Below are positions 11,168-22,363 of a stretch of DNA of 64,000 nucleotides, in pieces; position 1 is the stretch's first letter; each line of letters opens with the position of its first letter. The DNA lies in contig ML677364.1 in the NCBI GenBank assembly GCA_007922305.1, forward strand, positions 20,939,326 to 21,003,325, in the 5' to 3' direction. The notes beneath the pieces were generated by a model that saw nothing but the letters and a program-made list of their open reading frames with translations, did not search any database and was not told where the DNA came from. The position numbers and the translations under genes were made by a program. The DNA comes from Dermatemys mawii. Its lineage: Eukaryota > Chordata > Testudines > Dermatemydidae.

Positions 11168-11640
11168 TGGAAGGTTGTCATGAATGAGGCAGGGACTTGC
11201 AGGATAAGAAAGAATGGTCTCGTGGGTAAGGTGACTGCTGCCTGGAGACTGGATTCTATCCCTGCCTCTGCCACAGAATCCCTGTATAATGCTGGGCAAG
11301 TGACTTAAACCAAATTTTTCACAGATGATCACTAATTGTGTGTTCCTCATTTTCTGGGTACCTTACCTGAGACTATTCAGAAGCACTGAGTACTCACAGC
11401 TCCTGGTGAACTCAATGAACATACAAAGTGCTACGTGATACTACATGGTCACATCATATCAGAGGTATCTCAGATTGGGCATCCTAAATTAGTGGATACT
11501 TTAGACCTTGATCTCTTTGTACCTCAGTCTTCTATCTGTATATAATGGGGATAATAGTACCTTGTCATCTCTTAGAGGTGATGTGAAAATAAATTAATGT
11601 TTGTGAAAGCCCATGAGGAAATTAATATTTCAGTCTTCAG
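11168..11640 (+). mobile_element. MIR-like SINE, interrupted
   Basis: The first part has GGATTCTATCCCTGCCTCTG and GCTGGGCAAGTGACTTAAAC; the tail has TACCTCAGTCTTCTATCTG, ATAATGGGGATAATAGTACC and GTGAAAATAAATTAATG. These match the MIR order with about 200 bp of unrelated sequence between, so the copy is either interrupted or represents two fragments. Confidence 0.5.
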
Positions 11641-11723
11641 AACAGGGTTTGAATAATATGCAGTAAATGAAACATCAGCCCACAAACTGAACAATAAGGA
11701 TAAAACAAATACTGAAGAAGTAA

Positions 11724-11820
11724 CAAAGAGTCCTGTGGCACCTTAAAGACTAACTAAAAGTATTAAAGCATAAGCTTTCGTGGGCTTATACCCACTTCAT
11801 CGGATGCATGCAGTGGAAGG
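11724..11820 (-). repeat. Dispersed repeat with hammerhead-like core, copy 2
   Basis: Minus-strand copy of the 9066-9160 repeat: CATGCATCCGATGAAGTGGG, TATAAGCCCACGAAAGCTTA, TGC, then AGTTAGTCTTTAAGGTGCC. Core at 11803-11765. The two copies form an inverted pair about 2.6 kb apart with the same flank (TTCCACTGCATGCATCC). Confidence 0.55.
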
Positions 11821-12109
11821 GCGTAGGGTCTGAGTAAAGAGTCCACATATCCTCTCTGATTCTTGAAAACAAATATTGTACAGCTGCTCATAAAGTGAGC
11901 ACTGACCATCCTGGCTACTGAATGAGGCAAGGTCATGTGGAAAAAACAGTAGGTGATCATGTCACTAAAGACTGTATCATAATGCATACACACAGGTGGG
12001 CTGAAATATGTTGCAAAAGCATCATGAATTCTGGTATTTCCTGCTTCTTGAGTGCTGGACTTGACAACCCTAATAATGTTATTTTAACATAGTTGTGTGC
12101 TGCTTAGAG

Positions 12110-13425
12110 CTGTCAAACAAATGTCACATGGCTCAAATGCGGGGCCACGAGCCGATCAGGAAGCCCACTGGCCGCTACCTAAAGTTTTGGGAGGCTGTGC
12201 CACAGGAATTTAAAGATGTATCATTCACCTATACAAAAGGAAAGGCAATCAGGCCTCTTGCAATAACCATTGTGGCATCTTGCCCCTTGCGACTGCAGGA
12301 AAAATACTAACCTGAGACATGCTAAACCAGCTAATTGATCAATTTGCAGAGAAAATACTGCCTGAAAGTCCAGGTGGCCTCTACCCTGGGCATGGTACTT
12401 CAGACAAGATCTTTGCACTTCAGAAAGTTCAGGAGGAATGTTGTGAGCAGAATCAAGACCTATACGTAATTTTTGTTGCTCTTACTAAGGCCTTTGACTC
12501 TGAATAGAGATGGCCTGTGGACTAGTTTGGTTGCCCTAATAGGTTCATCAACATTATTAAATCTTTTCATGCAAGAATGCAGATTTGTGTCCTTGACCAA
12601 GGCTGCTTCTCAGCTCCTTTCATTGTCACAAATGGAGCAAAAGAAGGCTGTGTTCTTGCTCTGACATTCTTCAGCATCATGTCTGCAGCAGGGGGTTCTA
12701 ATAGATGCATTCAGAGACATTGATTATGGCATTTGTATGCAGTACCATATGGAAGGAGGTGTCTTGAATTTTCAGTGCCTGTGTATAAAGACAAATGTTA
12801 TCAAGACAATCATTTGTGAATTACTGTTCACTGACGACTGTGCTATTGGCTCACAATTTCAGGGATATTCAGTTGCTCATGTACTGCTTTGTACATGCAT
12901 CAAAAGGTTTTTGCTTAACAATCAGCATAAACGAAGACAGCCTTGATTGGAAAGTACTGCCACTACTTCAGTTGCATCCATTGATGATATACCACTCAAG
13001 GTCATTGACAAATTTTGCTACTCGGGCAGTGTTGTTTCACAAGACACAATAATTGATGATGACATTATGAAACACATTGGTGCAGCCAACAATGCCTTTG
13101 GAAAACTTCAACATCATCCCTGGAATGAATATGTTGTCAGATTGCAAACAAAAACAGATGTTTATTGCACCATGGTCCTCACCACACTTGGACTTATTCC
13201 ACCTGTGATGTCTATGGCAGATAATGGGAACTGAATAACAAGATATGGTTCCTAACACAGAGGTCCTTGAGAGCTGCGACATCACAGGCATTGAAGCTTT
13301 TATAGGGAAAGCACAGATGTGATGGTGCAGTCATACGGTCCATATGTCTGACAGTAGAATATCAAAGGCCATTTTCTATGTAGAACTGCAGACTGGAACT
13401 TGTTTGGGAGGCAGAACAAGAAAAT
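12110..13425 (+). pseudogene. Decayed LINE reverse transcriptase (5' part)
   Basis: Relic of a non-LTR retrotransposon ORF2 in at least three frames. Recognisable RT pieces in order: QEFKDVSFTYTKGKA (12210s), ILPESPGGLYPGHGTSDKIF (12360s), QDLYVIFVALTKAFDS (12450-12500, the conserved FVDLTKAFD block), ELLFTDDCAIG (12820s, the catalytic F-A-D-D box with A changed to T), then KVIDKFCYSGSVVSQDTIID and NAFGKLQHHPWNEYVVRLQT (12990-13140). Stops and frameshifts break it throughout. I can place it only as CR1/L2/Jockey-like, not to a named family. A solo LTR at 13431-13823 interrupts it. Confidence 0.82.
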
Positions 13426-13430
13426 GTTAC

Positions 13431-13823
13431 TGTAACAGGATGTTGGCTCAGAGGATCAAGCCAGGCCCCTGTTAGCCCAGACCCCGGGAGAAGAAGGTAC
13501 TAGCTGGAGCTGGCTGGGAGGCCACACCCTAATTGCCTGAGGGGATACACCTGCAGGCCTGAGTAGCCAGCCTGCTATAAAAGCTGGCAGGAAGGAAGCA
13601 GAGGAGGAGGAGACCAGGAGACAGGAAAGGGAAGAGTGTGGGGCTCTAGATCCCTGGTGGCCAGGAAGCTAGCAGTCTCTCTGAGCCCTGGTCTGTAGAG
13701 ATCCGTATATATCCGTAAATAGTAGGTTGTGGGGACAGACACAAGCAATAAAGGACACGGGTGCTGCACTTAAAGTGGTCTCTGGGAATTTTTGTGAAGA
13801 GGACCGGCAAGGGCCCGGTTACA
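13431..13823 (+). mobile_element. Solo LTR of an endogenous retrovirus-like element
   Basis: 393-bp element beginning TGTAACAGGATG and ending CCCGGTTACA (TG...CA), flanked by an exact 5-bp duplication GTTAC (13426-13430 and 13824-13828). It has a TATA box, TATAAAA at 13576-13582, and a polyadenylation signal AATAAA at 13747-13752, giving U3-R-U5 order on the plus strand. No internal retroviral genes are present, so this is the product of LTR-LTR recombination. It sits inside the LINE relic and is therefore younger. Confidence 0.88.
13576..13582 (+). promoter_or_regulatory. TATA box of the 13.4-kb solo LTR
   Basis: TATAAAA in context CTGCTATAAAAGCTGG, about 165 bp upstream of the LTR's AATAAA. 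Orientation is antisense to AFF3. Activity is unknown. Confidence 0.65.
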
Positions 13824-13828
13824 GTTAC

Positions 13829-14115
13829 TAAGACACTCATGGCCAACCTCCAATCTTGCAATATTCACCTTAACACCTAGGAGCTCTTAGAGCATGACAA
13901 GATCTGATAGCAGCAGCTGTGCCACATTGGATGGAAAGACTTTGATCGCTCACAGATTGCTGCACTCAAGGAGAGATGTGCACGGCACAAAGCTAAAAGC
14001 AGGGTACAATTCATCTGCAACTATTTTCACCTGTGGCACCCGTGGACAGAGCTGCAGGTCCAGAATTGGTCTTTGGTCTTATCTCAGGACCCACAATATG
14101 TGACTGTAGCTCATC
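13829..14115 (+). pseudogene. Decayed LINE, C-terminal part with zinc-finger-like tail
   Basis: Continuation of the LINE ORF after the LTR. The translated end reads about FTCGTRGQSCRSRIGLWSYL then RTH, which fits the Cys/His finger found at the C-terminus of many non-LTR retrotransposon ORF2 proteins (pattern C..C.....GL.SHLR.H). An RT-distal segment at 13900-13990 fits the region before it. The reading frame is broken upstream. Confidence 0.65.
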
Positions 14116-14989
14116 TGTCAAACTGATAACAAAAGATTCCATCATCATCTTCACTATCAAGTGTGTAATATATAGTCCAACCCTCAAAATCCTCCTTAAA
14201 GTAGTTTAAGATGGCTAACTGATAACAAATATCACATCCTTTACATAACCCATGCACTTCACAGCAAGGAAACAAAAAGTTAAGACCATCCTAAATCTTA
14301 CACTGCATACACAGGTCCTGAGCCTACAAGCACTTAATTATTCAGCATGTCTATCTCAGATCCTGTGCACTTTATATATTATACCTTTCTCAGATGATAC
14401 ACATGATTACCTGTCAAATTCACAACAGAGTATGTTAAAAGCTTTCTAGGACTACAGACTATCGAGGCATAATGATTTTGAATCTGTACATCTTTTAAGA
14501 TCTTTTCCATTTACTTAAACTTCCTCTGTGACTGGACCTCCCCAATGAGATTTGTGGGAATACCAGTATTTGTGGTAATCTCAGACTTTTTATTCCCATG
14601 GATTCTCTCATTTTCCTATTATTTTTATTTATTTAAGCAATATCTGAGTTGTTGCTTGTTTTGGATGATGCTGTTGGAAGGCATCCTGAGGTGAAGTAAG
14701 AAATCCTTTAATCTCTGAAGAGTAATAAAAGGATGGTCTGAGCCTAAAGCCACTCTGGATTCTCAGCTTAAAGTGTACTCCTGGGGTTCTCTGCCAGAAG
14801 GTGCTTGTAGCTGAGCTCACAATTCAGCGTGGGAAAAACTGAAAGACCAGGGAAAGGAAAGCAACTATTTAGGACTAAAGGGGCAGGAGATATTAGGCTT
14901 CTTATTAAATTGGGGTGCAGGGTGAGTAATAGAAATGGCAGTTTTGTAAAGTTAATTCACTTGTTTTTTAATGTTTTTCAGTGGGTTGG

Positions 14990-15070
14990 GCCTGATTATC
15001 TCATTACTTACACTGGTGTATCTCCACTGACTTCAGTGGTGCTACTCCAGAGTTACACCAACAAAGTTGG
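14990..15070. repeat. Short palindromic repeat (GGTGTA...TACACC type)
   Basis: TACACTGGTGTATCTCCACT and GACTTCAGTGGTGCTACTCC then AGTTACACC form an imperfect palindrome. The same pattern recurs at 48225-48290 and 61680-61755. A short MITE relic common in sauropsid genomes is likely. Confidence 0.5.
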
Positions 15071-17033
15071 CTCTTTGTTCTTTAGCAGAAGTATGACTTC
15101 AGTTAGCGTGTACAATTAACTTTTTGACAATCTATTTACAACTGTAGCTGTATATCAAACTTTTGTTTCTGAATGTCTCAATATTGATATGGCTATAGAC
15201 TTCTTCAAAGCAGAGATAAGTTACAACACAGACCATATTTAAAAGGCAATAGAAAGACTGCCAAGCATCAGCGCCCACTCAGAAACCTGGGGGAATTCTC
15301 ACTGGGATGAGCTGGAATAATGTGCCATTATATGAAACCAACTCCTCTGGATGAGAATTTACCCAACTTTACTGACTGGGTAGCACCTCTAATGTAGGTG
15401 GAACCAGTCCAACACATTCTCAGTCACATCTAGCTAGTCACCTAGGCAGTGCCATAGAATTCATTCATTTACAAAATAAAAAGCTCACGGAGAGTTCTGA
15501 TGGTACAACAAGGACTGGGCTTCTTTTTCCACAGTGGTATGCAGATCACTCATGATTTTCAAGGGCAATCTCAGGACCATGCCTGTGGCTGACTCCTGGA
15601 TTACATTTCTCAAACAATTCACTACTGTCCAGAAGTCCTCTCCCTTACATTATCACCGCTTTCTTTAGGAACTTCTCAAAAGCCAGCAGGAAATACAGCA
15701 TGTCCTTTACTTGTTATGTTGCATATGATCACAGCATGCGGTAGCATGGCATCAAGCATCATAATCACTCTCCTTCCAATAGCAGCCTTTTAGAATTTCC
15801 AGACTGCTGAGATCCTAAAAGCAGGGTTACTAGCCAGGTGAAATGTAGGTTTGTGTGTGTGTTTCTCTATGTACTGTATATAGGTGCCAGATTATAGTGA
15901 GTCTGGGAACCTCCCTTTACCATCTCGGTCATCTGCCATCTTCCATGAATTATATTTAGTCAAGCAGATAATTTAGCAAAAGAAATGTAAATCCGTGCAG
16001 TCAAAAATGACTCATACAAAGCAAATCAATGAAAGCTTTACTTCACAAAATAATCTAGCAGTATTTACAAAAACAATCTCTTTGGAAGTCAACATCATTG
16101 GATTTACCAGGTACTGCATAGCTTAGATTCCAATACATAATTTTAATTATAACTGCATCCAAACACATATTTTTCATCTACTTTGATATATTGTGTAGTT
16201 TTCCATTTTATTTACATAATTTACCATTTGTATGTTATTTCATGCTGTGTATGGTGCTTTATGGGGATACATTAAAAAAGGTAGTAAAAGTTCAATGAAC
16301 CATCCAAACTGTAGCTAAGTGCATATTTAATGTTCTTCAGAGATAGCATTACTGAAGTATTATAAAAACCACACTAGTGCTTCCATAATGTAAAACAATT
16401 CCATGTAATAAAAGCAACTTAAATCATAATTCTAAATGCAGGCCATATTCACCCGAGGATTCTGTACTTTGCAACCCAGGCACTCAGGGGTAGTTGTACT
16501 GGAGGGGGCAAGGAGGGAATTTTAAAGATCTAATCAGGGGTAAATGGAATCCATCAGTACCTGCTGGCTTAGTCCTACCCTTCCTACCCCATCCTCAGAC
16601 ATTTTTGAGGCTGCACTAGCAAGCACTGAACTTTTCAGGCTGACTGCACCATTGCACTCCTACTCTGGAAGGACTTTAAAAAACCCAGGAAAGAGCAAGA
16701 AGATCACAAGGAAAAATTCAACAGCTTAATATAAATGTGAGTAGCTGGAAAGGGGCATCAGATTTATAATCCTTTCAAATGACAGCGCTCATAGGCATTC
16801 AAGAGGAAACATGGCTGTTTCCAGAATGAGAACAATGTGGAATCTTGTACTAGCAATTGATCTAGGCCAGGAACAGTGGAAGAAAACACATGCTCAGGCA
16901 CTCAGGTATCATTGTGATGGGCATGATATAAAAACCTAGCTAGATAGGCTAAGTAGACAGTTCAGATGCCCATAAGAAAAGATGCAACGTGGGGAGAATC
17001 TCAGGGTCCGGGCTCCAGCCTTAGCCTGAATGT

Positions 17034-17141
17034 CTACACTGCAATTTTTAGCCCTGCAGTTGAGCCCCATGATCTGAAGTCAGCTGAATCGGGCTCCAAG
17101 ACTCAGTGCTGCAAGTTTTTTATCACAGTGTAGACATCCCC
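17034..17141. mobile_element. Short MITE, GTCTACACTG termini
   Basis: AATGTCTACACTGCAATTT at the left and CACAGTGTAGACATCCCC at the right are inverted repeats (ATGTCTACACTG / CAGTGTAGACAT). About 108 bp, and related at the ends to the Harbinger-like elements. Confidence 0.65.
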
Positions 17142-17478
17142 TTCAAAATATCTGATCACCAAACATCTCTGCCCCTTCTTCTGTGCTTCCCATTACACAC
17201 AGAATAGCCTCTGAACTGATGCGGGAGGTCACTACCTTCTCCTCAAGGTATACCTTCGCAGAGAAACTTATCAGCCAATTAATGATGTGGGGGAGGAGGA
17301 GGAAGATCAGGATATTTGTCACTAACTTTATCTCAGTAAAATAAAAATGTTTATAATTATGATTTGTAATATAGTAGCATTTTTGGATCCCAGGCAAGCC
17401 TGAGGTGCCATTGTGCTCGGCACTATACCAGTACCCATTAAGGTACAGTACTTTCCCTGAAGAGCTTACATTCTAGAT

Positions 17479-18167
17479 CAGGGGTGAGCAAACTTTTTGG
17501 CCTGAGAGCCACATTGGGTTTGCAAAATTATACTGAGAGCCGGGTAGGGAAGGCCTCACCCTCAATCCGCCCCCCTCCCACTTCCCGCCCCCTGACTGCC
17601 CCTTCAGAGTCCCTGACCCATCCACCCCCCCGACCTTTTCCCCTGACTGCCCCTTCCAGAGACCCCTAACCACCCCCCAGGACTCCACCCCCTACCCAAT
17701 TCCCCTGGTCCCTATCCCTGACTGCCCTGACCCCTATCCACCCTCCTGCCCCCTAGCCACTATCCCAGAACCCCACCCCCATCCAACCCACCCTGTTCCT
17801 TGACTGCTCCCTCCAGAGACCCCCCTATAACCACTACCCTGGAACTCCACCCCCTATCCGCCCCCCTTACCATAGCTGTTTGGTGCGGCTCTGGGGGAGG
17901 GGTGAGTGCGCAGTCCCGGCCTCCTGGAGCGCTGCCAGTGTGGCATGGCTCCAGGGGAGGGGTGAGCGCATAGCCCCGGCCCTCAGAGCTCTGCCCACGT
18001 GGCACAGCTCTGGGGGAGCAGGGGAGTGCGCAGCCCTGGCCCCCAGAGCGCAGCCTGCACAGCGCGGCTCTGGGGGAGGGGCCGGGGGTAGCCTCCCCGG
18101 CCGGGAGCCATACAGGACGGTATCGCGGGCTGGATCTGGCCTGTGGGCCATAGTTTGCCCACCCCTG
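17479..18167. mobile_element. hAT (Charlie-like) MITE with 8-bp target duplication
   Basis: Starts CAGGGGTGAGCAAACTTTTT and ends TAGTTTGCCCACCCCTG, classic hAT-Charlie inverted termini. An exact 8-bp duplication TTCTAGAT flanks it (17471-17478 and 18168-18175). The interior is C-rich on the plus strand with units such as CCCCTGACTGCCCC. It inserted into an older MIR-like or sauropsid repeat whose halves are seen on both sides (GAAGAGCTTACATTCTAGAT before; ACAGATGGGGAAACGAGGC after). Open frames within are incidental. Confidence 0.9.
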
Positions 18168-18175
18168 TTCTAGAT

Positions 18176-18330
18176 ATACAAGAAGGAAGGATGATTATTT
18201 TACAGATGGGGAAACGAGGCATAGACAGGTTAAGTGGCTTGCCAACTACAAAATTTGTGAGAGGCAGCAATGTGGAGCAGAGACTGTTTTGTCTAGTAGA
18301 GGTGTGTACCATGCCTAGCACAATAAGGTC
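18176..18330 (-). mobile_element. MIR-like relic flanking the hAT insertion
   Basis: TTATTTTACAGATGGGGAAA, GAGGCATAGACAGGTTAAGT and GGCTTGCCAACTAC are reverse-complemented MIR core. The associated segment GGCACTATACCAGTACCC before the hAT (17400-17470) probably belongs to the same old repeat block. Confidence 0.55.
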
Positions 18331-20458
18331 CTGAGCCTTGATCAGCGCCTGTGGGTGAAATCCTAGCCCAGTGCTAGGCAACCTATGGCACATATTCAAA
18401 ATGAAATGATTTAATTTTTTGGTTCAAGATGACTTTTTGTTTCAAAAATTCCTTTGTTTTTAAAATTAAATTAATCAAAATTGTTTTAAAATGGTCAAAA
18501 TAAAAAATCATGCGACCCGAAATGGATTTTTTTAACTGCTCAATTCACCAAAATTTTCATTTCTGTTTGACCTAAAACAATTTCCCTCCCACCCATGATA
18601 GTAATCTCAGACCATCTTCTTTATATGTATGGAGAAAGTTTTCGTAGCTGACTATACTCCCACTTTATATATGTCACTATTCCTCTTGGATTGTGCTAAG
18701 AACTGTTCATTAAAATAAAAAGATGTGGTCCCTGCACCAAAAAATGCACAATGTCCCACCTCTGTCTAAGTGGGGGGATGTTTGATTGTGGTCCTAAGAA
18801 GAAAGAGAATGGAGGGACAGACATGGCTATTTTGGGGCTTCCTCTTCCCCATACCCACTGCACCAAACACAAGTGAGCGGGGAGCGAGGTATGTTTGTGG
18901 GGAGGAAGGGGAAAGCGATTTCTCTGCACCTCCCTGTTGCTATTGTCTGGGCTGTGGAGCTGAACGGAGAATTGATAATGTGTTTTGCATTCTTCTTCTT
19001 GTACGTGAAGCCCTCAGAGCATGCAACAGCCATTCTGCTGCAGCTACTGCTCTGCCCTACAAATCATTCCCTTGGGTCAGGTTTGACATGGTTTTCCAGT
19101 TTTTGTTTGGGGTTGGGTTTTTTGGTCTTCCTTGCAGCAATTTGGAGGCCTGATTTTAGGTTAATAGGGAGCAAGGGCATGACTTAAAAGTTGCACTTAA
19201 GTCTGTAATATCATTGCAACTTGCAGCTGGTATTCAGTGCAGGTGAAAGGCTCAAAAAAGGCCAACTCTCAGAGATAAACATGAGGCCTGGAGATGGCTG
19301 GTCGATCCTATTAGCCTGGAAAAAGGGGAGACCTTAAGTCTTCACAGACTGAGGCACTCTTCATGTGGATGCTAATCTCCCCTCACTGGAAGAGGTGGTA
19401 GGGGTTTGGCTGAAGAAGGTCAAACCTGAGTGTTGGTTGTTTGGTATGGAGGCCATTAAATTTTGCACTGGTCCCAGGTAAATGTAAAACCCTGGGACTT
19501 TTTTCTATTGTTGGTTGGTTTTTTTGGAGGGGTGAGGGGGCAGAAGAGGAATCCCCTTGCATTAAAGTTAAAAAGTTAATAGAGCTGCAGTCTTCTTTAA
19601 AATCCCTCCCAGTGTCTGGGTTTCATGCTCCTGTATGTCACAATCAATAGATTCTGGAATGGAGCCTTGAGGTTCTGCTGTAAAATAAATATTAACTAAC
19701 AACTGCAGCACACCAGAAACAAAACTCACATCCAGCATATCTAATGAACAACTGTCTTAAGTACAGTCTGCAGAGTAACCTTTTGCAAACCCTGAGAATG
19801 GCTGATAACATGTTAACTGCTCTGCCGGACCAGACAGGATGTTTGGTAATTTGGCTGAAGGCAGCTTTCATGACTATCTACTTTATTTGGCTCAAAGGTG
19901 CTGTATAAATAAATAAAATGCACCACACTAAGAAAACACCACAATAAGTTTTCAGGAGCAGCAGGGACAGTGTTCTCCAAAGGATGCCAGTACAATAGGT
20001 TAGGAAGAGCTTGTCCATTTTCTAGCGCAGTAAATTTCTACATCAGCAAGAGAGATTCTTTTCAAATGTACATCTGTCACAGTAAGTCCGAAATCCTGCC
20101 CTCCTCCTGCAATTCCATTGCACAGGGGAGAGGGGCTCTATTTAGAAGCATGTACAGTTTGTGCATGGCTGCCTGCCCTACAGGATGAGGCAGGACCGCT
20201 GCTGGTTTCATTGGCCATTCACACCATTTAGAATGGGCACAAACAGTGGCAAGGCGATTCAAGTTCTGTAGATGAAGGATTGGACAAAGAGCAGATACAC
20301 TGCGGGTCCATAACCTGAAACAGATTCCTTTCCTTCTGCCCTAACAGAGATCCCCAGCACCTAGTCATCTGGGTACTAACAACAGAAGTTTTCTCCAAGG
20401 AAAGTCAGTGGGAGTTTTGCCACTCAATAACAGCACAACAGGGCTGAATTTGGCTCTA

Positions 20459-20625
20459 AGGGTATGTCTACACTGCAATGTCAGCGCAGACTCAAACTCA
20501 GGCTTGAGCCGAAACCTCACTTCTCTCTACAAACAAATCTCTCAGACTTGGACTCAGACCTATAGGCCTATAACTTGACTCGGGTTTGGCCTCTGTACTC
20601 TCAAAGAGCCCTAGGCCTATACCCC
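20459..20625. mobile_element. Harbinger-like MITE fragment (left end only)
   Basis: Starts GGGTATGTCTACACTGC right after TAA, the left terminus seen in the element at 2224. No matching right end is visible before hAT-like sequence begins around 20626, so the fragment is truncated at that junction. Confidence 0.55.
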
Positions 20626-21487
20626 TTGCAAAATTGTATGGAGGGCTGGGTAGGGGAGGCTGTGCCTCCCCAAACAGCCTGGTCCCAACCCTATCCAACC
20701 CCCTTCCACTTCCCGCCCCTGACTGCCCCCCTCAGAACCCTGATCCATCCAATCCCCCCTGCTCTTTGTCCCCTGAGCCCCCTTCAGAGAGCCTCCACCC
20801 CTAAATGCACCCCCAGGATCCCACCTCGTACCCAACCCCCCTGCTCCCTGTCCCCTGATAGCCCCGACCCCTATCTACCCCCCACCCTCTGATAGATCCC
20901 CAGGACTTCCATGCCCTATCTAAGCCACCCTGCTCTTTGTCCCTTGACATCCCCTCCTGAGACCCCACCACCCTAACTGCCCCCCCAGGACCCCACCCTC
21001 TACCTAACTCCCCTTGCTCCCTGTCCCCCGATAGCCTTGATTCCTATCCACACCCCCATCCCTGACTGACCACTGGGACTCCCACACCCTATCCAACCCC
21101 CCTGTTCCCTGTCCCCTGTCCCCATCCCCCAGCACCTCTGCCCCCGACCGTCCCCTGGGGCCTCCTGCCCCTTACGTAACCCCCTGACTCCTGCCCAGCC
21201 CCCTTACCATGCCACTTAGATTGGCGTGTCCAGCTCCGTGCGGCCCACTGGAGCCAGACACGCTGCCCCCCAGGAGCGTTCAGTGCTGTTGGAGCCACGC
21301 TGCTGCAGTGCTGCCCGGGAGGAGCCATGGGCCAGAGTGCTGCCTGCGCGGCACAATGAAACTGTGGGGGAGGGAGGGCAGCCGGGGAGGGCCAGGGGAG
21401 CCTCCCCGGCCGGGAACTCAGGGGGACCGGTTAGGATGGGCCAGCAGGCCGGATGTAGCCCATGGGCCGCAGTTTGCCCACCCCTGT
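20626..21487. mobile_element. hAT (Charlie-like) element, left end missing, expanded C-rich core
   Basis: The right end CAGTTTGCCCACCCCTG and the preceding GGATGTAGCCCATGGGCC match the hAT copies at 17479 and 46090. The usual left terminus (CAGGGGTGAGCAAAC) is absent: similarity begins internally at GCAAAATTGTATGGAGGGCT. The C-rich core (20690-21210) contains a degenerate tandem unit of roughly 90 bp, marked by CTGCTCCCTGTCCCCTGATA and variants. Confidence 0.75.
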
Positions 21488-22252
21488 CCTAGAGCATGTC
21501 TTGAAGCATATTCAGAACATGCGAGAAAACCATGGAAAGCAGGATTTTGCTTGCCATTTTAAATACTACATTTTAAGCAAATACAGTATCCACAATAGGT
21601 ACTCTGCTAAACAAGATACTTTTCACTGACCTACTTGTGATCTAATTTATCATTAGATATACCTGTTTTCAATGATCTGAATAAAACTAGTTGGGAACAA
21701 AGTGAAGAGTTCTTGAGTGGTTGAAATAAATTAGAATGGTTGTTTAAAATCAAGTATGTGGGATTTAGTTTCTTCATGCTATGATCTCTGATTAAAACAG
21801 ACAGTATAATCCAAGGCTGGATTACTGTAATTCAGAGGGTTGTGTTTTAACAGATGAAATTTTCTCTGGACATAATTTTGGGGCAAATCCTGTCAGTAGG
21901 GGTACTACAGTAGGTTTAAAATTATGTACTGCATTTCTTCCAGTCCCATGATATGGTACTATAGGAATTTGAAAAATTCTGTTTGCCATTTTTAAATTGA
22001 TCTTTCTGATGTGTGAGTCAATTTTGTTGATTTTGGACATTTGCAATCAGTCTGATCCACCATGACTTCTGTACATACCAATTTGGGATCTAAGGTCAAG
22101 GGCTTCTGGTGATACATAGGCAAAGGGCTCAAATGATAGGTGTAGAAATCCTTTACTTAGATATAGTAACTGCCTATTGTACTATTATGTGTAAGGGCAA
22201 AATTAAGATATATTTGATTTTTGTTGCTTATCTAAATCAGCTTTTTAGATTG

Positions 22253-22363
22253 CTTTATTTATTTATTTATTTATTAATGGGCTGCAAATTGCTTAAGGAC
22301 ACACTGTATGGAAGGCACTACACAGGAACAGCTTTTATTGTATCTCTCTCTCTCTCTTTCTCT
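22253..22363. repeat. TTTA and TC microsatellites
   Basis: (TTTA)n at about 22253-22275 and (TC)n at 22341-22363. Short, simple, and within the AFF3 intron. Confidence 0.8.
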
